Assembly (NCBI GenBank): GCA_031253985.1
Contig: JAIRVH010000023.1
Span: 62,001-126,000 of the forward strand
Reading direction: 5' to 3'
Source: Sphingobacterium sp.
GTDB lineage: Bacteria; Bacteroidota; Bacteroidia; Sphingobacteriales; Sphingobacteriaceae
Length of the DNA: 64,000 bases
Made by a program: the position numbers and the translations under genes. The notes below the pieces were generated by a model, which did not search any database, was not told where the DNA came from, and saw nothing but the letters and a program-made list of their open reading frames with translations. Every line of letters starts with the position of its first letter. The first letter of the stretch is position 1. Positions 9,406-18,664 of the stretch are shown one piece after another.

Positions 9406-10017
9406 ATGTATAAGTTATATTTTAAAAGACTGATAGATTTTGTAATAGCGTTTGTAGCACTTGTGATTTTAAGCCCTGTCTTAGTCCTAGTTACAATAGG
9501 ACTATATTTTGCAAATGCAGGGAAGCCGTTTTTCTTACAACCCCGTCCAGGTCTAAACGAGAAGATATTTAAAATCATCAAATTCAAAACAATGAATGAC
9601 CAAAAAGACGTGCAAGGTAATCTTTTGCCTGACGCCGACCGCTTAACGTCCATTGGAGCATTTGTACGAAAAACATCGCTAGACGAGATACCTCAGTTAA
9701 TTAACGTACTGAAAGGAGATATGGCTTTGATTGGCCCTAGACCGTTGCTGATTGAATATTTGGTCCTGTATAATGAGAGACAGAAACGTCGTCATGAAGT
9801 AAGACCCGGTATCACCGGTTGGGCCCAAGTTAATGGTCGGAATGCAATCTCTTGGGATAAAAAATTTGAATTAGATGTTTGGTATGTCGACCATTTATCT
9901 GCATTATTGGATTTGAAAATTTTCTTTTTAACGATTAAAAAAGTATTTGTTAGAGAAGGAATTTCTGCTAACGGACATGCAACAATGGAAGCTTTTAAGG
10001 GAAATAGCAATGAATAA
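9406..10017 (+). CDS. Small monotopic phosphoglycosyl transferase (PglC-like initiating transferase)
   Basis: This is a 203-residue bacterial sugar transferase without the multi-helix N-terminus of WcaJ, which puts it in the PglC size class. It has one membrane segment (residues 10-33), the motif KIIKFKTM, the catalytic Asp-Glu pair in TSLDEIPQ (Asp93, Glu94), and the GPRPLL and [12 protein letters not shown] blocks. It moves a sugar-1-phosphate from UDP-sugar to undecaprenyl phosphate, starting the capsule repeat. PglD-like and PglE-like genes follow directly, suggesting a bacillosamine-type first sugar. Confidence 0.9.
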   Translation: MYKLYFKRLIDFVIAFVALVILSPVLVLVTIGLYFANAGKPFFLQPRPGLNEKIFKIIKFKTMNDQKDVQGNLLPDADRLTSIGAFVRKTSLDEIPQLINVLKGDMALIGPRPLLIEYLVLYNERQKRRHEVRPGITGWAQVNGRNAISWDKKFELDVWYVDHLSALLDLKIFFLTIKKVFVREGISANGHATMEAFKGNSNE

Positions 10018-10600
10018 ATTAGTACTTTATGGTGCAGGAGGACATGCTAAAGTTTTGGCGGATATCGCGGAAGCTTGTAACTATGATGAATTGGTATTTT
10101 GTGAGGATCAGCCAACAAAGTCTAGCTTGTTAGATTATCCAGTAACAGCAACAATTAATAACACAGATAACTGCATACTGGCAATTGGAAACAATAAGGT
10201 CCGAAAAATATTATCCGACAAATTGAAAAATAAGTTTATAACGCTGGTACATCCAAAAGCCCAAATTTCGAATCGAGCTTTAATTAAAGAGGGGACAGTT
10301 GTTATGGCTGGAGTGACGGTGAATGTTGATGCTAATATAGGAAAACATTGTATTATCAATACGAATGCTTCGATAGATCATGATTGCGTAATTGAAGATT
10401 TTGTTCATCTGTCACCAAACACTGCGCTTGCAGGAAATGTTAAAATAGGAGAAGGTACACACGTCGGGATTGGGGCTTGTGTGATCCAGGGAATTAATGT
10501 TGGAAAATGGGTTACAATAGGTGCAGGAGCAGTAATTATAAAAGATATACCTGATGGTTGCACTGTGGTTGGCAATCCAGGAAGAATTATAAAGAAATAA
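10010..10600 (+). CDS. PglD-like sugar O/N-acetyltransferase (left-handed beta-helix)
   Basis: The ATG at 10010 overlaps the end of the transferase gene and gives 196 residues starting [19 protein letters not shown], the GGxGHAK nucleotide-binding start of PglD proteins. From about residue 85 on it shows hexapeptide repeats, with the catalytic His region [13 protein letters not shown] and the closing [11 protein letters not shown]. PglD acetylates the 4-amino group of a UDP-4-amino sugar. With the aminotransferase next door this fits a UDP-diNAc-bacillosamine-like route. Confidence 0.85.
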   Translation: MNKLVLYGAGGHAKVLADIAEACNYDELVFCEDQPTKSSLLDYPVTATINNTDNCILAIGNNKVRKILSDKLKNKFITLVHPKAQISNRALIKEGTVVMAGVTVNVDANIGKHCIINTNASIDHDCVIEDFVHLSPNTALAGNVKIGEGTHVGIGACVIQGINVGKWVTIGAGAVIIKDIPDGCTVVGNPGRIIKK

Positions 10601-10618
10601 AATTAACATTTTAAGGAT

Positions 10619-11755
10619 ATGTCAGATAAAATATGGCTTTCGTCCCCCCATATGGGAGGAAATGAATTAAAATACATTCATGAAGCATTCGAAGAGAATT
10701 GGGTCGCTCCTCTAGGACCTAACGTAAATGGATTTGAAAGAGATTTGGAGAATTTTTTGGGGAGAAGTGTGAAGGTAGCAGCTCTTTCTGCTGGTACGGC
10801 AGCTTTACATCTAGCATTAATCGAGTGCGGTGTTGGCTACGGTGATGAGGTTATTTGTCAGTCTATGACTTTTTCAGCTTCAGCTAATCCTATTGCTTAT
10901 CAAGGAGCAGTCCCTGTTTTTATAGATTCCGAGCAAGAGACTTGGAATATGTGTCCGAAATCATTAAGAGAAGGAATAGAGGCCCGTATAAAAATGGGAA
11001 CAAAACCAAAGGCAATTATTGTGGTTCATCTATATGGAATGCCAGCCAAGATGGATGAACTAGTTGCAATAGCTAACGAATTTGGTATTCCGATTATTGA
11101 AGATGCCGCAGAAGCATTAGGATCAAAATATAGTAATATTGCATGTGGGACATTTGGTCGATTCGGAATATTAAGTTTTAATGGGAATAAAATTATCACA
11201 ACTTCGGGTGGAGGAGCTTTAGTTTGTCATACGCAAGAAGACAAGGAAAAAGCGGTGTTTTTATCTACTCAGGCACGTGATAATGCTGCACATTATCAGC
11301 ATTCCCATATCGGATATAATTATCGTATGTCGAATATTTGTGCTGGAATTGGTCGAGGGCAAATGGAGGTTTTAGCAGATAGAGTTGCATCCAGACGAGC
11401 AATGGCTGCGTTCTATAAAGACTTATTCGAAAACATTGATGGGGTTGAAGTTCTGACAGAACCTAATGAAAAGTTTTACTCAAATCATTGGTTGTCGGCT
11501 ATTACAATTGATCACGAAAAAACGGGTGTAACACGTGAGCAATTAAGATTAGCTTTACAAGAGGACAATATAGAATCACGTCCTTTATGGAAACCAATGC
11601 ATCTTCAACCTATTTTTGAAAGCTCTCCATATTATGGACATCGTGTTGCGGAAGATTTATTTGAAAGAGGCTTATGCTTACCATCGGGTTCTAATTTAGC
11701 CGGAAATGAAAAAGAATTTATAAAATCAAAAATCTTAAAGGTGTTTTCAAAGTAA
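10619..11755 (+). CDS. DegT/DnrJ/EryC1 sugar aminotransferase (PglE-like)
   Basis: The protein is 378 residues. SAGTAALHLAL, EDAAEALGSKY and FNGNKIITTSGGG (PLP Lys191) are standard sugar aminotransferase motifs, and the N-terminal IWLSSPHMGGNELKYI resembles PglE. It would turn a UDP-4-keto-6-deoxy sugar into the 4-amino sugar that the upstream PglD-like enzyme acetylates. The matching PglF-type retaining 4,6-dehydratase is not in this window; CapE makes the 5-epimer, so either PglF lies elsewhere or the pathway is different. Confidence 0.87.
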   Translation: MSDKIWLSSPHMGGNELKYIHEAFEENWVAPLGPNVNGFERDLENFLGRSVKVAALSAGTAALHLALIECGVGYGDEVICQSMTFSASANPIAYQGAVPVFIDSEQETWNMCPKSLREGIEARIKMGTKPKAIIVVHLYGMPAKMDELVAIANEFGIPIIEDAAEALGSKYSNIACGTFGRFGILSFNGNKIITTSGGGALVCHTQEDKEKAVFLSTQARDNAAHYQHSHIGYNYRMSNICAGIGRGQMEVLADRVASRRAMAAFYKDLFENIDGVEVLTEPNEKFYSNHWLSAITIDHEKTGVTREQLRLALQEDNIESRPLWKPMHLQPIFESSPYYGHRVAEDLFERGLCLPSGSNLAGNEKEFIKSKILKVFSK

Positions 11756-11837
11756 AGCACTTTTGGACTTAAAGGGGATAATGTATTGTTTTAAATGACT
11801 CCCGCAACCATAAACAACTTTGGTAATTTAATTTAAA

Positions 11838-11876
11838 TAATGAGTCCGATATTGAATTGGGCTCATTCTATTTTCA
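11838..11876 (+). terminator. Probable terminator after the capsule biosynthesis genes
   Basis: An 8-bp stem (ATGAGTCC at 11840-11847 with GGGCTCAT at 11859-11866, one G-T pair) is followed by a T-rich stretch. It lies about 85 bases after the aminotransferase stop. Confidence 0.5.
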
Positions 11877-12114
11877 ATCATTCTTTATAGCACAATATAA
11901 AGCTGAGATTAAATCAAACATTAAATTTCAATTAGCTAAAGATAATGTTACTTAGACACTGTAAGGAGTTATTATTAAATATAAGTAAAAACCAATTTGG
12001 TCAAACAAATTATGCAGGAAATAAAAATTAGGCATAAATATTGATAACCTGTTGTAGTTCCTATTTAACAATTTATTTTATCGTTTTTAAGGAAGGGTTT
12101 TCGAGGAAAAAGTA

Positions 12115-12122
12115 TATTTTTG
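12115..12122 (+). promoter_or_regulatory. Candidate -7 box for the wza-wzc operon
   Basis: TATTTTTG matches the Bacteroidota -7 element TAnnTTTG and lies about 40 bases before wza. No clear -33 TTTG is found at normal spacing. The rest of the 407-base gap (11756-12162) is AT-rich and holds the terminator above; I see no gene in it. Confidence 0.4.
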
Positions 12123-12162
12123 TCCTTGTACTAAAGAATCAATTTTGTAATTTAAAAAGAAC

Positions 12163-12945
12163 ATGCGATTAATTTTCAAGTATGGTTTAGCGTTTTTCAC
12201 GTTGCTAGTGATGCTAATAATGTTCAACTCTTGCGGCTCACGTCGAAATATGGTTTATCTCCAACCAGATTCAACCAAAATAAGTACCCTTTACGAACAA
12301 TATGTTCCTAAAATTCAGATTAACGATATCTTGACAATTGTTGTTACAGCTGCAGATCCGAAGGTTACAGCTCCTTTTAATCCTGTTAGTTCTATGACTT
12401 CTGGTAGTGTAACTCAACAAATGGAAATGGCATTGAGACCTACTTATACAGTTGATGAAAAAGGGGAGATCTCATTACCAATGCTAGGAAAAGTCCATCT
12501 TTTAGGATTGACTCGGATACAAGCTATAGAGAAGATTCGCAACGAATTGAGTCAATATATTAAAGATCCCGGCGTTAATATAAACTTTAATAACTTTCGA
12601 GTTTCTGTTTTAGGAGAGGTTGCACGTCCAGGATCATTTATTATGCCAACAGAAAGAGTAACAGTTTTAGAAGCATTAGGTATGGCGGGGGATCTGACCA
12701 TTAGAGGGGTGAGAGAAAATATTATGTTAATAAGAGAGGTTGACGGGCAAAAAACAATGCACAGACTAGACTTAACTCAGCAAAATACATTAAATTCTCC
12801 TTATTATTATTTGGCCCAAAATGATGTAATTTATGTTGAACCTAATAAAGCTCAAATCAACAACTCTAAGTTAGGCGCTAATACAAATATTATTATTTCA
12901 ATCGCAAGCTTGCTAATCACCGTAATTTCAGTATTGACTCGTTAA
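12163..12945 (+). CDS. wza: Wza-like polysaccharide export lipoprotein
   Basis: The protein has 260 residues. The lipoprotein signal ends at Cys24 (MFNSCGS). The Poly_export domain follows (QINDILTIVVTAADP) and then a SLBB domain with VSVLGEVARPGSFIMPTE. A hydrophobic C-terminal segment (NIIISIASLLITVISVLT) probably spans the outer membrane, as the helix does in Wza. It forms the outer-membrane channel for capsule and works with Wzc, whose gene begins seven bases later. Confidence 0.9.
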   Translation: MRLIFKYGLAFFTLLVMLIMFNSCGSRRNMVYLQPDSTKISTLYEQYVPKIQINDILTIVVTAADPKVTAPFNPVSSMTSGSVTQQMEMALRPTYTVDEKGEISLPMLGKVHLLGLTRIQAIEKIRNELSQYIKDPGVNINFNNFRVSVLGEVARPGSFIMPTERVTVLEALGMAGDLTIRGVRENIMLIREVDGQKTMHRLDLTQQNTLNSPYYYLAQNDVIYVEPNKAQINNSKLGANTNIIISIASLLITVISVLTR

Positions 12946-12952
12946 TAGATCT

Positions 12953-15349
12953 ATGGAACAACCTATACAAATAAAGGAAAATCAAGAAGAAGAAATTAAT
13001 CTAAGACAGGTTTTTGAACAATATGCTTATTATTGGAAATGGTTTATCTTATCAGTTGTGCTAGCTTTGGGATTAGCAGTTGTATATTTGCGCTATGCTC
13101 AAAAATCTTATAGTACTACTGCAAAAATTCTATTGAAAGATGAAAAGAGTGCTTCCGCGGGAGAACTAGCGGGAATTGCCGAATTAAGCAGTAGTATGGG
13201 CTTCGGTGGCTCAAGAGCCGCGTTTGTAACGGATCAAATAGAGGTTTTATCATCACGACGTTTGATGCGAAAAGTGGTCGATCAACACCATTTAAATATA
13301 AACTATACTGTTAAAGGTAATATCCGTTCTTCTGAGATTTTGGAAAGCGATATGCCTTTTATTATAGAACCTCAAGGTAATCAAGATAGCATAAGGACTA
13401 ATATTCAAGTTACAATCAAAGATGGGGTACATCTGAGTATCACTAATTTGGTTTCTGGTGAAAAATTAATTGCAAATTTTGATAAAGGTGTAAAAATTGG
13501 AAAGTATAATTTTATTTTCCGTCGTGTTAATAATAAGAAGCTTGACTCTGATGTTGATTATGTGATATCGGTAGTTCCGAAAGATTGGGCTATTGATGCT
13601 AATCTTGGTGCAATAAGTATTTCTCCAAATAAAGAATCGCAATCATACATTGTTAGCTTCTCTATGGTTTCGGCCTTGAGTAAGAAGGCTCGTATTATTT
13701 TGAATACCTTAATTGACGTCTATAATGCAGATTTGACCAATGATAAATTGCGGATGACGCGGGCGACTTCTGATTTTATCAATAAACGCTTAATGTTGAT
13801 TTCAAAGGATCTTTCAGGAGCTGATGAAGAAGCCGCAGCTTTTAAATCGGCTAATTCAATGGTGGATATGGCAACTGAAGCAGGTGTATTCTTGAATACC
13901 GCTTCTGATAATGACAAGAAGGTACTAGAATACCGTACTCAGTTACAGTTGATTGATCACATGACTGAATACCTTAAAAATCAGGCAATAGGAAAACTGA
14001 TCCCTTCCAATATCGGTTTACAAGATGCATCGATAGGTACCGCAATAGGAGCCTATAATCAGTTGGTTTTGGAACGTGATGATCTATTGGAGTCCGCTTC
14101 AGATCAAAATCCCACTGTTGTTGCTTTAAATGAAAGGATATCAGAAAGTGATAAGAATATTCGTCAATCCTTAAGGAATTATCAAAAGGTAACTCAATTA
14201 GCATTAAATAGTATTCAACAAAAATCGAATGAAATTAGAGGGCGAATTAGTTCCATTCCTAGTCAAGAACAGGGTTTCAAGAAAATTTCACGTCAACAAC
14301 AGATTGTTGAATCGCTCTACTTATTATTATTGCAAAAAAGAGAAGAGAGTGAAGTGAGGGCCGCCGCTACACCAGATAATTTAAAAATCATAGATGCAGC
14401 ATATGGAAATGGAATTCCTGTTTCACCCAAGAGAAGTGTGATACTTCTTGGAGCACTTGTTCTTGGCTTTATTATTCCTTTGATAATATTGTATATTAAG
14501 TTTTTATTAGATAATAAGATCCATTCTCGGAAGGATATTGAAGATCTTGTTAAGATTCCAGTTCTTGGAGAGATTCCGACAGCTGAGGATACGATCGTTC
14601 ACTTAAATGATAGATCGTCTCTTGCTGAGGCCTTTCGGATTCTTCGCACGAATATGAACTTTATGTTTGGCGCTGATAAAAAGAATGAATCAAAAGTAGT
14701 TTTTGTTACTTCAACGATTTCTGGTGAGGGGAAATCTTTCGTCACAACGAATTTAGCTCAGATTTTGTCAATGTCTGGTAAGAAGGTCTTATTGATTGGT
14801 GCTGATATTCGTAGTCCCAAGGTATTAGATTATTTGGGGTTGTCTCATTTGCAACATACCAATGTTGGCATAACACAGTTTTTAATCAATCCAGATATGG
14901 ATGTAGACAATATCATTATTAAGAAGCCAGGGAATTATGATTTTGATGTTGTTTATTCTGGTTATATCGCACCGAACCCTGCAGAGTTATTAATGAACGG
15001 ACATTTTGATGATGTAATTAAATATGCGCGTGATCATTATGACTATATTTTGGTTGATACCGCGCCAGTAAGTCTGGTAACAGATACGTTGTTGATCGCC
15101 CATAATGCAGATTTGACATTATATGTTTCACGTGTCAATTATCTGGATAAACGATTACTTCAAGTGCCTAGAGAGCTCTATGTTGATGGTAAATTAAAGA
15201 ATTTAGCTGCAGTAGTAAATGATGTTGACTTCGCAAGGGGCTATGGATACGGCTATGGTTATGGCTATGGTTATGGCGATAAAGGGAAAACGAAAACAGG
15301 ATTTGCTAAAGTGTGGCAGGATCTGAAGGATCGTTTAAATATAAAATAA
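12953..15349 (+). CDS. wzc: Wzc-like capsule co-polymerase with BY-kinase domain
   Basis: This 798-residue protein has an N-terminal Wzz domain with a first helix at about 32-50 (WFILSVVLALGLAVVYL), a long periplasmic coiled region, a GNVR/proline-rich second helix near 495-515, and a cytoplasmic BY-kinase: Walker A STISGEGKSF (about 588-597), Walker A' LLIGADIRSPK, Walker B ILVDTAP (about 700). The C-terminal tail carries six tyrosines in an alternating Gly-Tyr run (763-775) which should be the autophosphorylated cluster. It controls chain length and export through Wza. Confidence 0.92.
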   Translation: MEQPIQIKENQEEEINLRQVFEQYAYYWKWFILSVVLALGLAVVYLRYAQKSYSTTAKILLKDEKSASAGELAGIAELSSSMGFGGSRAAFVTDQIEVLSSRRLMRKVVDQHHLNINYTVKGNIRSSEILESDMPFIIEPQGNQDSIRTNIQVTIKDGVHLSITNLVSGEKLIANFDKGVKIGKYNFIFRRVNNKKLDSDVDYVISVVPKDWAIDANLGAISISPNKESQSYIVSFSMVSALSKKARIILNTLIDVYNADLTNDKLRMTRATSDFINKRLMLISKDLSGADEEAAAFKSANSMVDMATEAGVFLNTASDNDKKVLEYRTQLQLIDHMTEYLKNQAIGKLIPSNIGLQDASIGTAIGAYNQLVLERDDLLESASDQNPTVVALNERISESDKNIRQSLRNYQKVTQLALNSIQQKSNEIRGRISSIPSQEQGFKKISRQQQIVESLYLLLLQKREESEVRAAATPDNLKIIDAAYGNGIPVSPKRSVILLGALVLGFIIPLIILYIKFLLDNKIHSRKDIEDLVKIPVLGEIPTAEDTIVHLNDRSSLAEAFRILRTNMNFMFGADKKNESKVVFVTSTISGEGKSFVTTNLAQILSMSGKKVLLIGADIRSPKVLDYLGLSHLQHTNVGITQFLINPDMDVDNIIIKKPGNYDFDVVYSGYIAPNPAELLMNGHFDDVIKYARDHYDYILVDTAPVSLVTDTLLIAHNADLTLYVSRVNYLDKRLLQVPRELYVDGKLKNLAAVVNDVDFARGYGYGYGYGYGYGDKGKTKTGFAKVWQDLKDRLNIK
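15239..15277 (+). repeat. Gly-Tyr codon repeat encoding the Wzc tyrosine tail
   Basis: Six tandem Gly-Tyr codon pairs, mostly GGCTAT and GGTTAT, encode residues 763-775. The near-identical 6- and 12-base units could change in number by slippage, always in frame. Confidence 0.8.
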
Positions 15350-15386
15350 TACTGCAATTTAGGGATTTTGGCCTTATTGTTGTTTG

Positions 15387-15425
15387 AACCCAAGTCGAAG
15401 TAGTCGACTTGGGTTTTAATTTTAT
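15387..15425 (+). terminator. Rho-independent terminator after wzc
   Basis: A perfect 12-bp stem (15387-15398 with 15404-15415), a 5-base loop and a T-rich tail lie 38 bases after the wzc stop. Confidence 0.85.
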
Positions 15426-15484
15426 AATAATATCTAATACTAAACGTTTTGACTATAAACTTTTGGTATTGCTAATCAATCAGT

Positions 15485-16177
15485 ATGAGAAAAAAACTAT
15501 TAAGCACATTTATTGGATTGTTTTTCTTTGGAATCGCATCTGTTTACGCGCAGTTTTCACGACCTGTTAGTGTAGGGGCTGGTGGTGGTGTTGCATTCAA
15601 CCTAACAGACTTGGGGAATGTCGAATCGAAGTTTGCATTCTATGGAGAGCTGGATTATTTAATTACACCCTATATATCCGTAGGTTTACACGGTGAAAAG
15701 GGTACCCTAAGCGGAAATGGCTACGAGAGTGAATTTAAGAACCGTTATTTCGCTGGAAACCTAAATGGAAAGGTTCGTTTAGGACAATTTTTGGATCATT
15801 CCAACAATTATAGCTATTACGCATTGGGAGCAAATACATTTTCAAGGATTCTTTCGAATATTTACGTTGGCGCTGGAGCAGGATTGGTGAAAAATCGTAT
15901 TGTGAGAAATTTAGATCCTAAATATGTAGATGCAATTGTAAATCAAGGTGGAGAACTCGCGGAAGATTTAGGTGAAATTCATTTTGTAATCCCTCTGATT
16001 GTTGGTGTAGATATTCCCTTTGGTCGAACCTTATATGGACCACAATGGGCAATCAATGTGAATTACCAACATACATTGACTACAAATGATAACTTAGATG
16101 GAATTATCAACAGAAATAATGATCAATATGGATTTGTTTCCCTCGGCCTAAAGTATGCGCTTTTCAACAGGAAATAG
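15485..16177 (+). CDS. Outer-membrane beta-barrel protein
   Basis: The 230-residue protein has a signal peptide (MRKKLLSTFIGLFFFGIASVYAQ) and then alternating strands with many aromatic and glycine residues (VGAGGGVAFNL, FYGELDYLI, YISVGLHGEKG), closing with FVSLGLKYALFNRK, which fits an eight-stranded barrel. It begins the transcription unit that contains gldK and gldN, 33 bases upstream of gldK. A role with the type IX machine is only suggested by that position. No specific family recognised. Confidence 0.7.
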   Translation: MRKKLLSTFIGLFFFGIASVYAQFSRPVSVGAGGGVAFNLTDLGNVESKFAFYGELDYLITPYISVGLHGEKGTLSGNGYESEFKNRYFAGNLNGKVRLGQFLDHSNNYSYYALGANTFSRILSNIYVGAGAGLVKNRIVRNLDPKYVDAIVNQGGELAEDLGEIHFVIPLIVGVDIPFGRTLYGPQWAINVNYQHTLTTNDNLDGIINRNNDQYGFVSLGLKYALFNRK

Positions 16178-16210
16178 ATAGCTGAATGTTTCAAATACAA
16201 AATAAAAGAA

Positions 16211-17509
16211 ATGGAAAATAAAATATGCAGACAATTTACAAGTCCAATATTTGGATGTTTAGCCCTAGCAATCTTAATTAGTTTCTCTGCCTGTAAATCA
16301 AATTCTGCAATATATAAGGCTCCTAAAGTAAATGCTTTTAAAAGTGGGAAACTCCCAGCGCCTCCAGGTATGGTTTATATTCCCTCCGGCACTATTCTTT
16401 TTAAAGGTTCTTTAGATAGCGGTAACGTAGGGAAAAATGTGAGTGTAAGCGCCTTCTTTATTGATGAAGCCGAAGTTACGAATAAACAATATCGCGAATT
16501 TGTAAACTGGGTAGCTGATTCGGTTGCTGTAACGGATTATCTAAATGACGATCAGTACTTCCTGGAGATTGCGGGCGAACAGGTAGGTCAAAAGCGTATC
16601 AATTGGACTAAGGTCAAAAAGATATCCCCAATTTGGAAAAGCAATGATCCGAGTATTCAGGAGCGCCTAGCGCCTATGCTTGAAATGCACGGCAACAGAC
16701 GTGCACTAAATCCCGAAGTAATTAAATATCGGTTCTCTTATTTACAGTCTAAGGGTAACGTAAAGAAGAAATATGTTACAGATACAGTGGCTGTCATGCC
16801 GGTCGAAGATATTTGGACAAAGGATTTCCCCAATGCACAGCTTGCATCTTTAGATGCTAATTATTTTACCCATCCTTCTTTTGATTATTATCCGGTGGTA
16901 GGTGTCACTTGGAGACAAGCACGCGCTTTTACGGACTGGCGGGCAAACGAAATGGCGGCAACAGTATTAAAAAATTCTTACCTTAATGGTTATCAGCTAA
17001 GCTTGAGTTTGCCAACAGAAGCGCAGTGGCAATATGCAGCTTCTGGGAAATTGGATCCGCAGGATACCATTGCTGGCTCTAGAATGACCATCGATGGTAC
17101 GGAAGGCAAAAAGAAACTGGCAGTTAACTTCAAGCAAGGAGAGGGGACCTATTCCCGTGATGGCGCTACGTTCACATTGCCAGTGAAATCATATATGCCA
17201 AATGCTTTTGGTGTCTACAATATGGCTGGAAATGTATCGGAGTGGACGCTTGATGCTTATAGTCCTTCTGCAGTCGTATTTGTCAATGACTTAAATCCTG
17301 CATTGCTTTATGATGCCGATGCCAAAGATGGTGATGCCCTGAAACGGAAGGTTGTACGCGGCGGATCCTGGAAAGATAATGGAGAACAATTGAATAGCGA
17401 GACGCGTAATTATTCGGTAGATTATGAACCGCACTCTTATATTGGTTTCCGCTGTGTCATGTCGGCTTTTGAAATGCCTACAGTACAGAGCAAAACACGT
17501 AAGTATTAA
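16211..17509 (+). CDS. gldK: GldK, type IX secretion/gliding lipoprotein
   Basis: The protein is 432 residues. The signal sequence ends in a lipobox (ISFSACKS). The rest is a formylglycine-generating-enzyme-like fold with VYIPSGTILFKG, LPTEAQWQYAASG, GVYNMAGNVSEWTLDAY, VVRGGSWKDN and IGFRC. GldK with GldN forms the ring under the outer membrane of the type IX secretion system. GldN is encoded 32 bases later, but gldL and gldM, normally between them, are about 16 kb away on the other strand. Confidence 0.9.
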   Translation: MENKICRQFTSPIFGCLALAILISFSACKSNSAIYKAPKVNAFKSGKLPAPPGMVYIPSGTILFKGSLDSGNVGKNVSVSAFFIDEAEVTNKQYREFVNWVADSVAVTDYLNDDQYFLEIAGEQVGQKRINWTKVKKISPIWKSNDPSIQERLAPMLEMHGNRRALNPEVIKYRFSYLQSKGNVKKKYVTDTVAVMPVEDIWTKDFPNAQLASLDANYFTHPSFDYYPVVGVTWRQARAFTDWRANEMAATVLKNSYLNGYQLSLSLPTEAQWQYAASGKLDPQDTIAGSRMTIDGTEGKKKLAVNFKQGEGTYSRDGATFTLPVKSYMPNAFGVYNMAGNVSEWTLDAYSPSAVVFVNDLNPALLYDADAKDGDALKRKVVRGGSWKDNGEQLNSETRNYSVDYEPHSYIGFRCVMSAFEMPTVQSKTRKY

Positions 17510-17541
17510 CCCGTTGTTTTAAAACCCAAAAATCGATAACA

Positions 17542-18531
17542 ATGAAAACAAAAATAGTATTGATAGCGGCGATGACTTTTGGAGCTGGGTCATTGTTTGC
17601 TCAACAAAAGACAACGATAGATACTGTCCCCAAAAATCAGAATATTTTAAATAATGTCAATTCAGCTACTCCTGTAGCATCAGGAGAAATTATTCCGGAC
17701 ACAATCCCATTGACCGATGGATTTTACCAGGCAAATAATATGGAAGATGCTGTACCTTTTGCTTACCCTGAAGTCAATAAGAAAAATATCCGCTTTTACA
17801 AACGTGTATGGCGAGATATTGATCTCAAAGATGAAAAAAATAATGTGCTTGCTATCCCAGGCAGTTCCCTTATCGAAGTGGTCATGAAAGCCATTGAAAA
17901 GGGGAAACTTTCGCTCTATAGTCCGGACGATGATTCTTTTAAGGGCCGACTAAGTGCCCAAGAGGGGATGGCGCGTTTCGCAGATAGCGTGCTTGTACCA
18001 ATTTTTGATGGCGAAGGAAATCAAATTGATTCCAAAATGGCGCTGAATGAATTTGACCCTGCGCGCGTGACCAAATTTAGAATTAAAGAGGATATATTCT
18101 TCGATAAACAACGGAGCCGTTTGGAGACGCGAATTATCGGCGTAGCTCCACTCATGAATATCACTACTTCTGCAGAATTGGCAGAATCAGTAGGCGCAAC
18201 ACCTGCATTCTGGCTCTATTTCCCACAGCTAAGGTATAGCCTAATTCAGGTGGATATTTCTGATCCAGATAAGGGTCTTTATGATATGACCATGGATGAT
18301 TTCTTTGTACAGAATAAATTTGCCAGTACTATCGTTCGCGAATCTTCGCAAGGTATGTTGCAAAATTTAAAGGAAACTGAAAATGGTGGACAGCAGCTGG
18401 ACGGAAAAAAAGTGGAAGAGAAGTTGGATGCCTATAAGAAGAAATTATGGAGTAATCCAAAAGGAGTCAAAGCTGAGGAATTAGAAGGTAATCAAGCACA
18501 AACAGATGCTCAGCAGAAAGCTAAAAAATAA
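17542..18531 (+). CDS. gldN: GldN, type IX secretion/gliding protein
   Basis: The protein is 329 residues with a signal peptide ending FAQQ. The central region (FYKRVWRDIDLKDEKNN, IEVVMKAIEKGKLSLYSPDDD, TRIIGVAPLMN, PAFWLYFPQLR) is typical of GldN/PorN. It is a periplasmic partner of GldK in the ring complex. The tail (residues 290-329) is charged and Gln/Lys-rich. It follows gldK directly, without gldL and gldM between. Confidence 0.9.
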   Translation: MKTKIVLIAAMTFGAGSLFAQQKTTIDTVPKNQNILNNVNSATPVASGEIIPDTIPLTDGFYQANNMEDAVPFAYPEVNKKNIRFYKRVWRDIDLKDEKNNVLAIPGSSLIEVVMKAIEKGKLSLYSPDDDSFKGRLSAQEGMARFADSVLVPIFDGEGNQIDSKMALNEFDPARVTKFRIKEDIFFDKQRSRLETRIIGVAPLMNITTSAELAESVGATPAFWLYFPQLRYSLIQVDISDPDKGLYDMTMDDFFVQNKFASTIVRESSQGMLQNLKETENGGQQLDGKKVEEKLDAYKKKLWSNPKGVKAEELEGNQAQTDAQQKAKK

Positions 18532-18615
18532 GAAAACCATTGGAGAGAAGTCGTAAATAGTCCAATTGGACTCTAGAGGAAGGGAGCTGCCTCTTCCATA
18601 GTCTCATAGTTTTTT

Positions 18616-18651
18616 AGGAGGATTCATAATGAAGTTTATGAGCCCTCTTTT
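18616..18651 (+). terminator. Possible terminator after gldN
   Basis: TCATAA (18624-18629) pairs with TTATGA (18636-18641), extended outward by GAGG/CCTC with mismatches, followed by TTTTAATTT. It lies between gldN and a minus-strand gene. Confidence 0.4.
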
Positions 18652-18664
18652 AATTTGCTAATAT

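Noticed and set aside
15239..15277. Repeat array of CRISPR or other noncoding type
   Set aside because: It lies wholly within wzc in frame and encodes the expected tyrosine tail.
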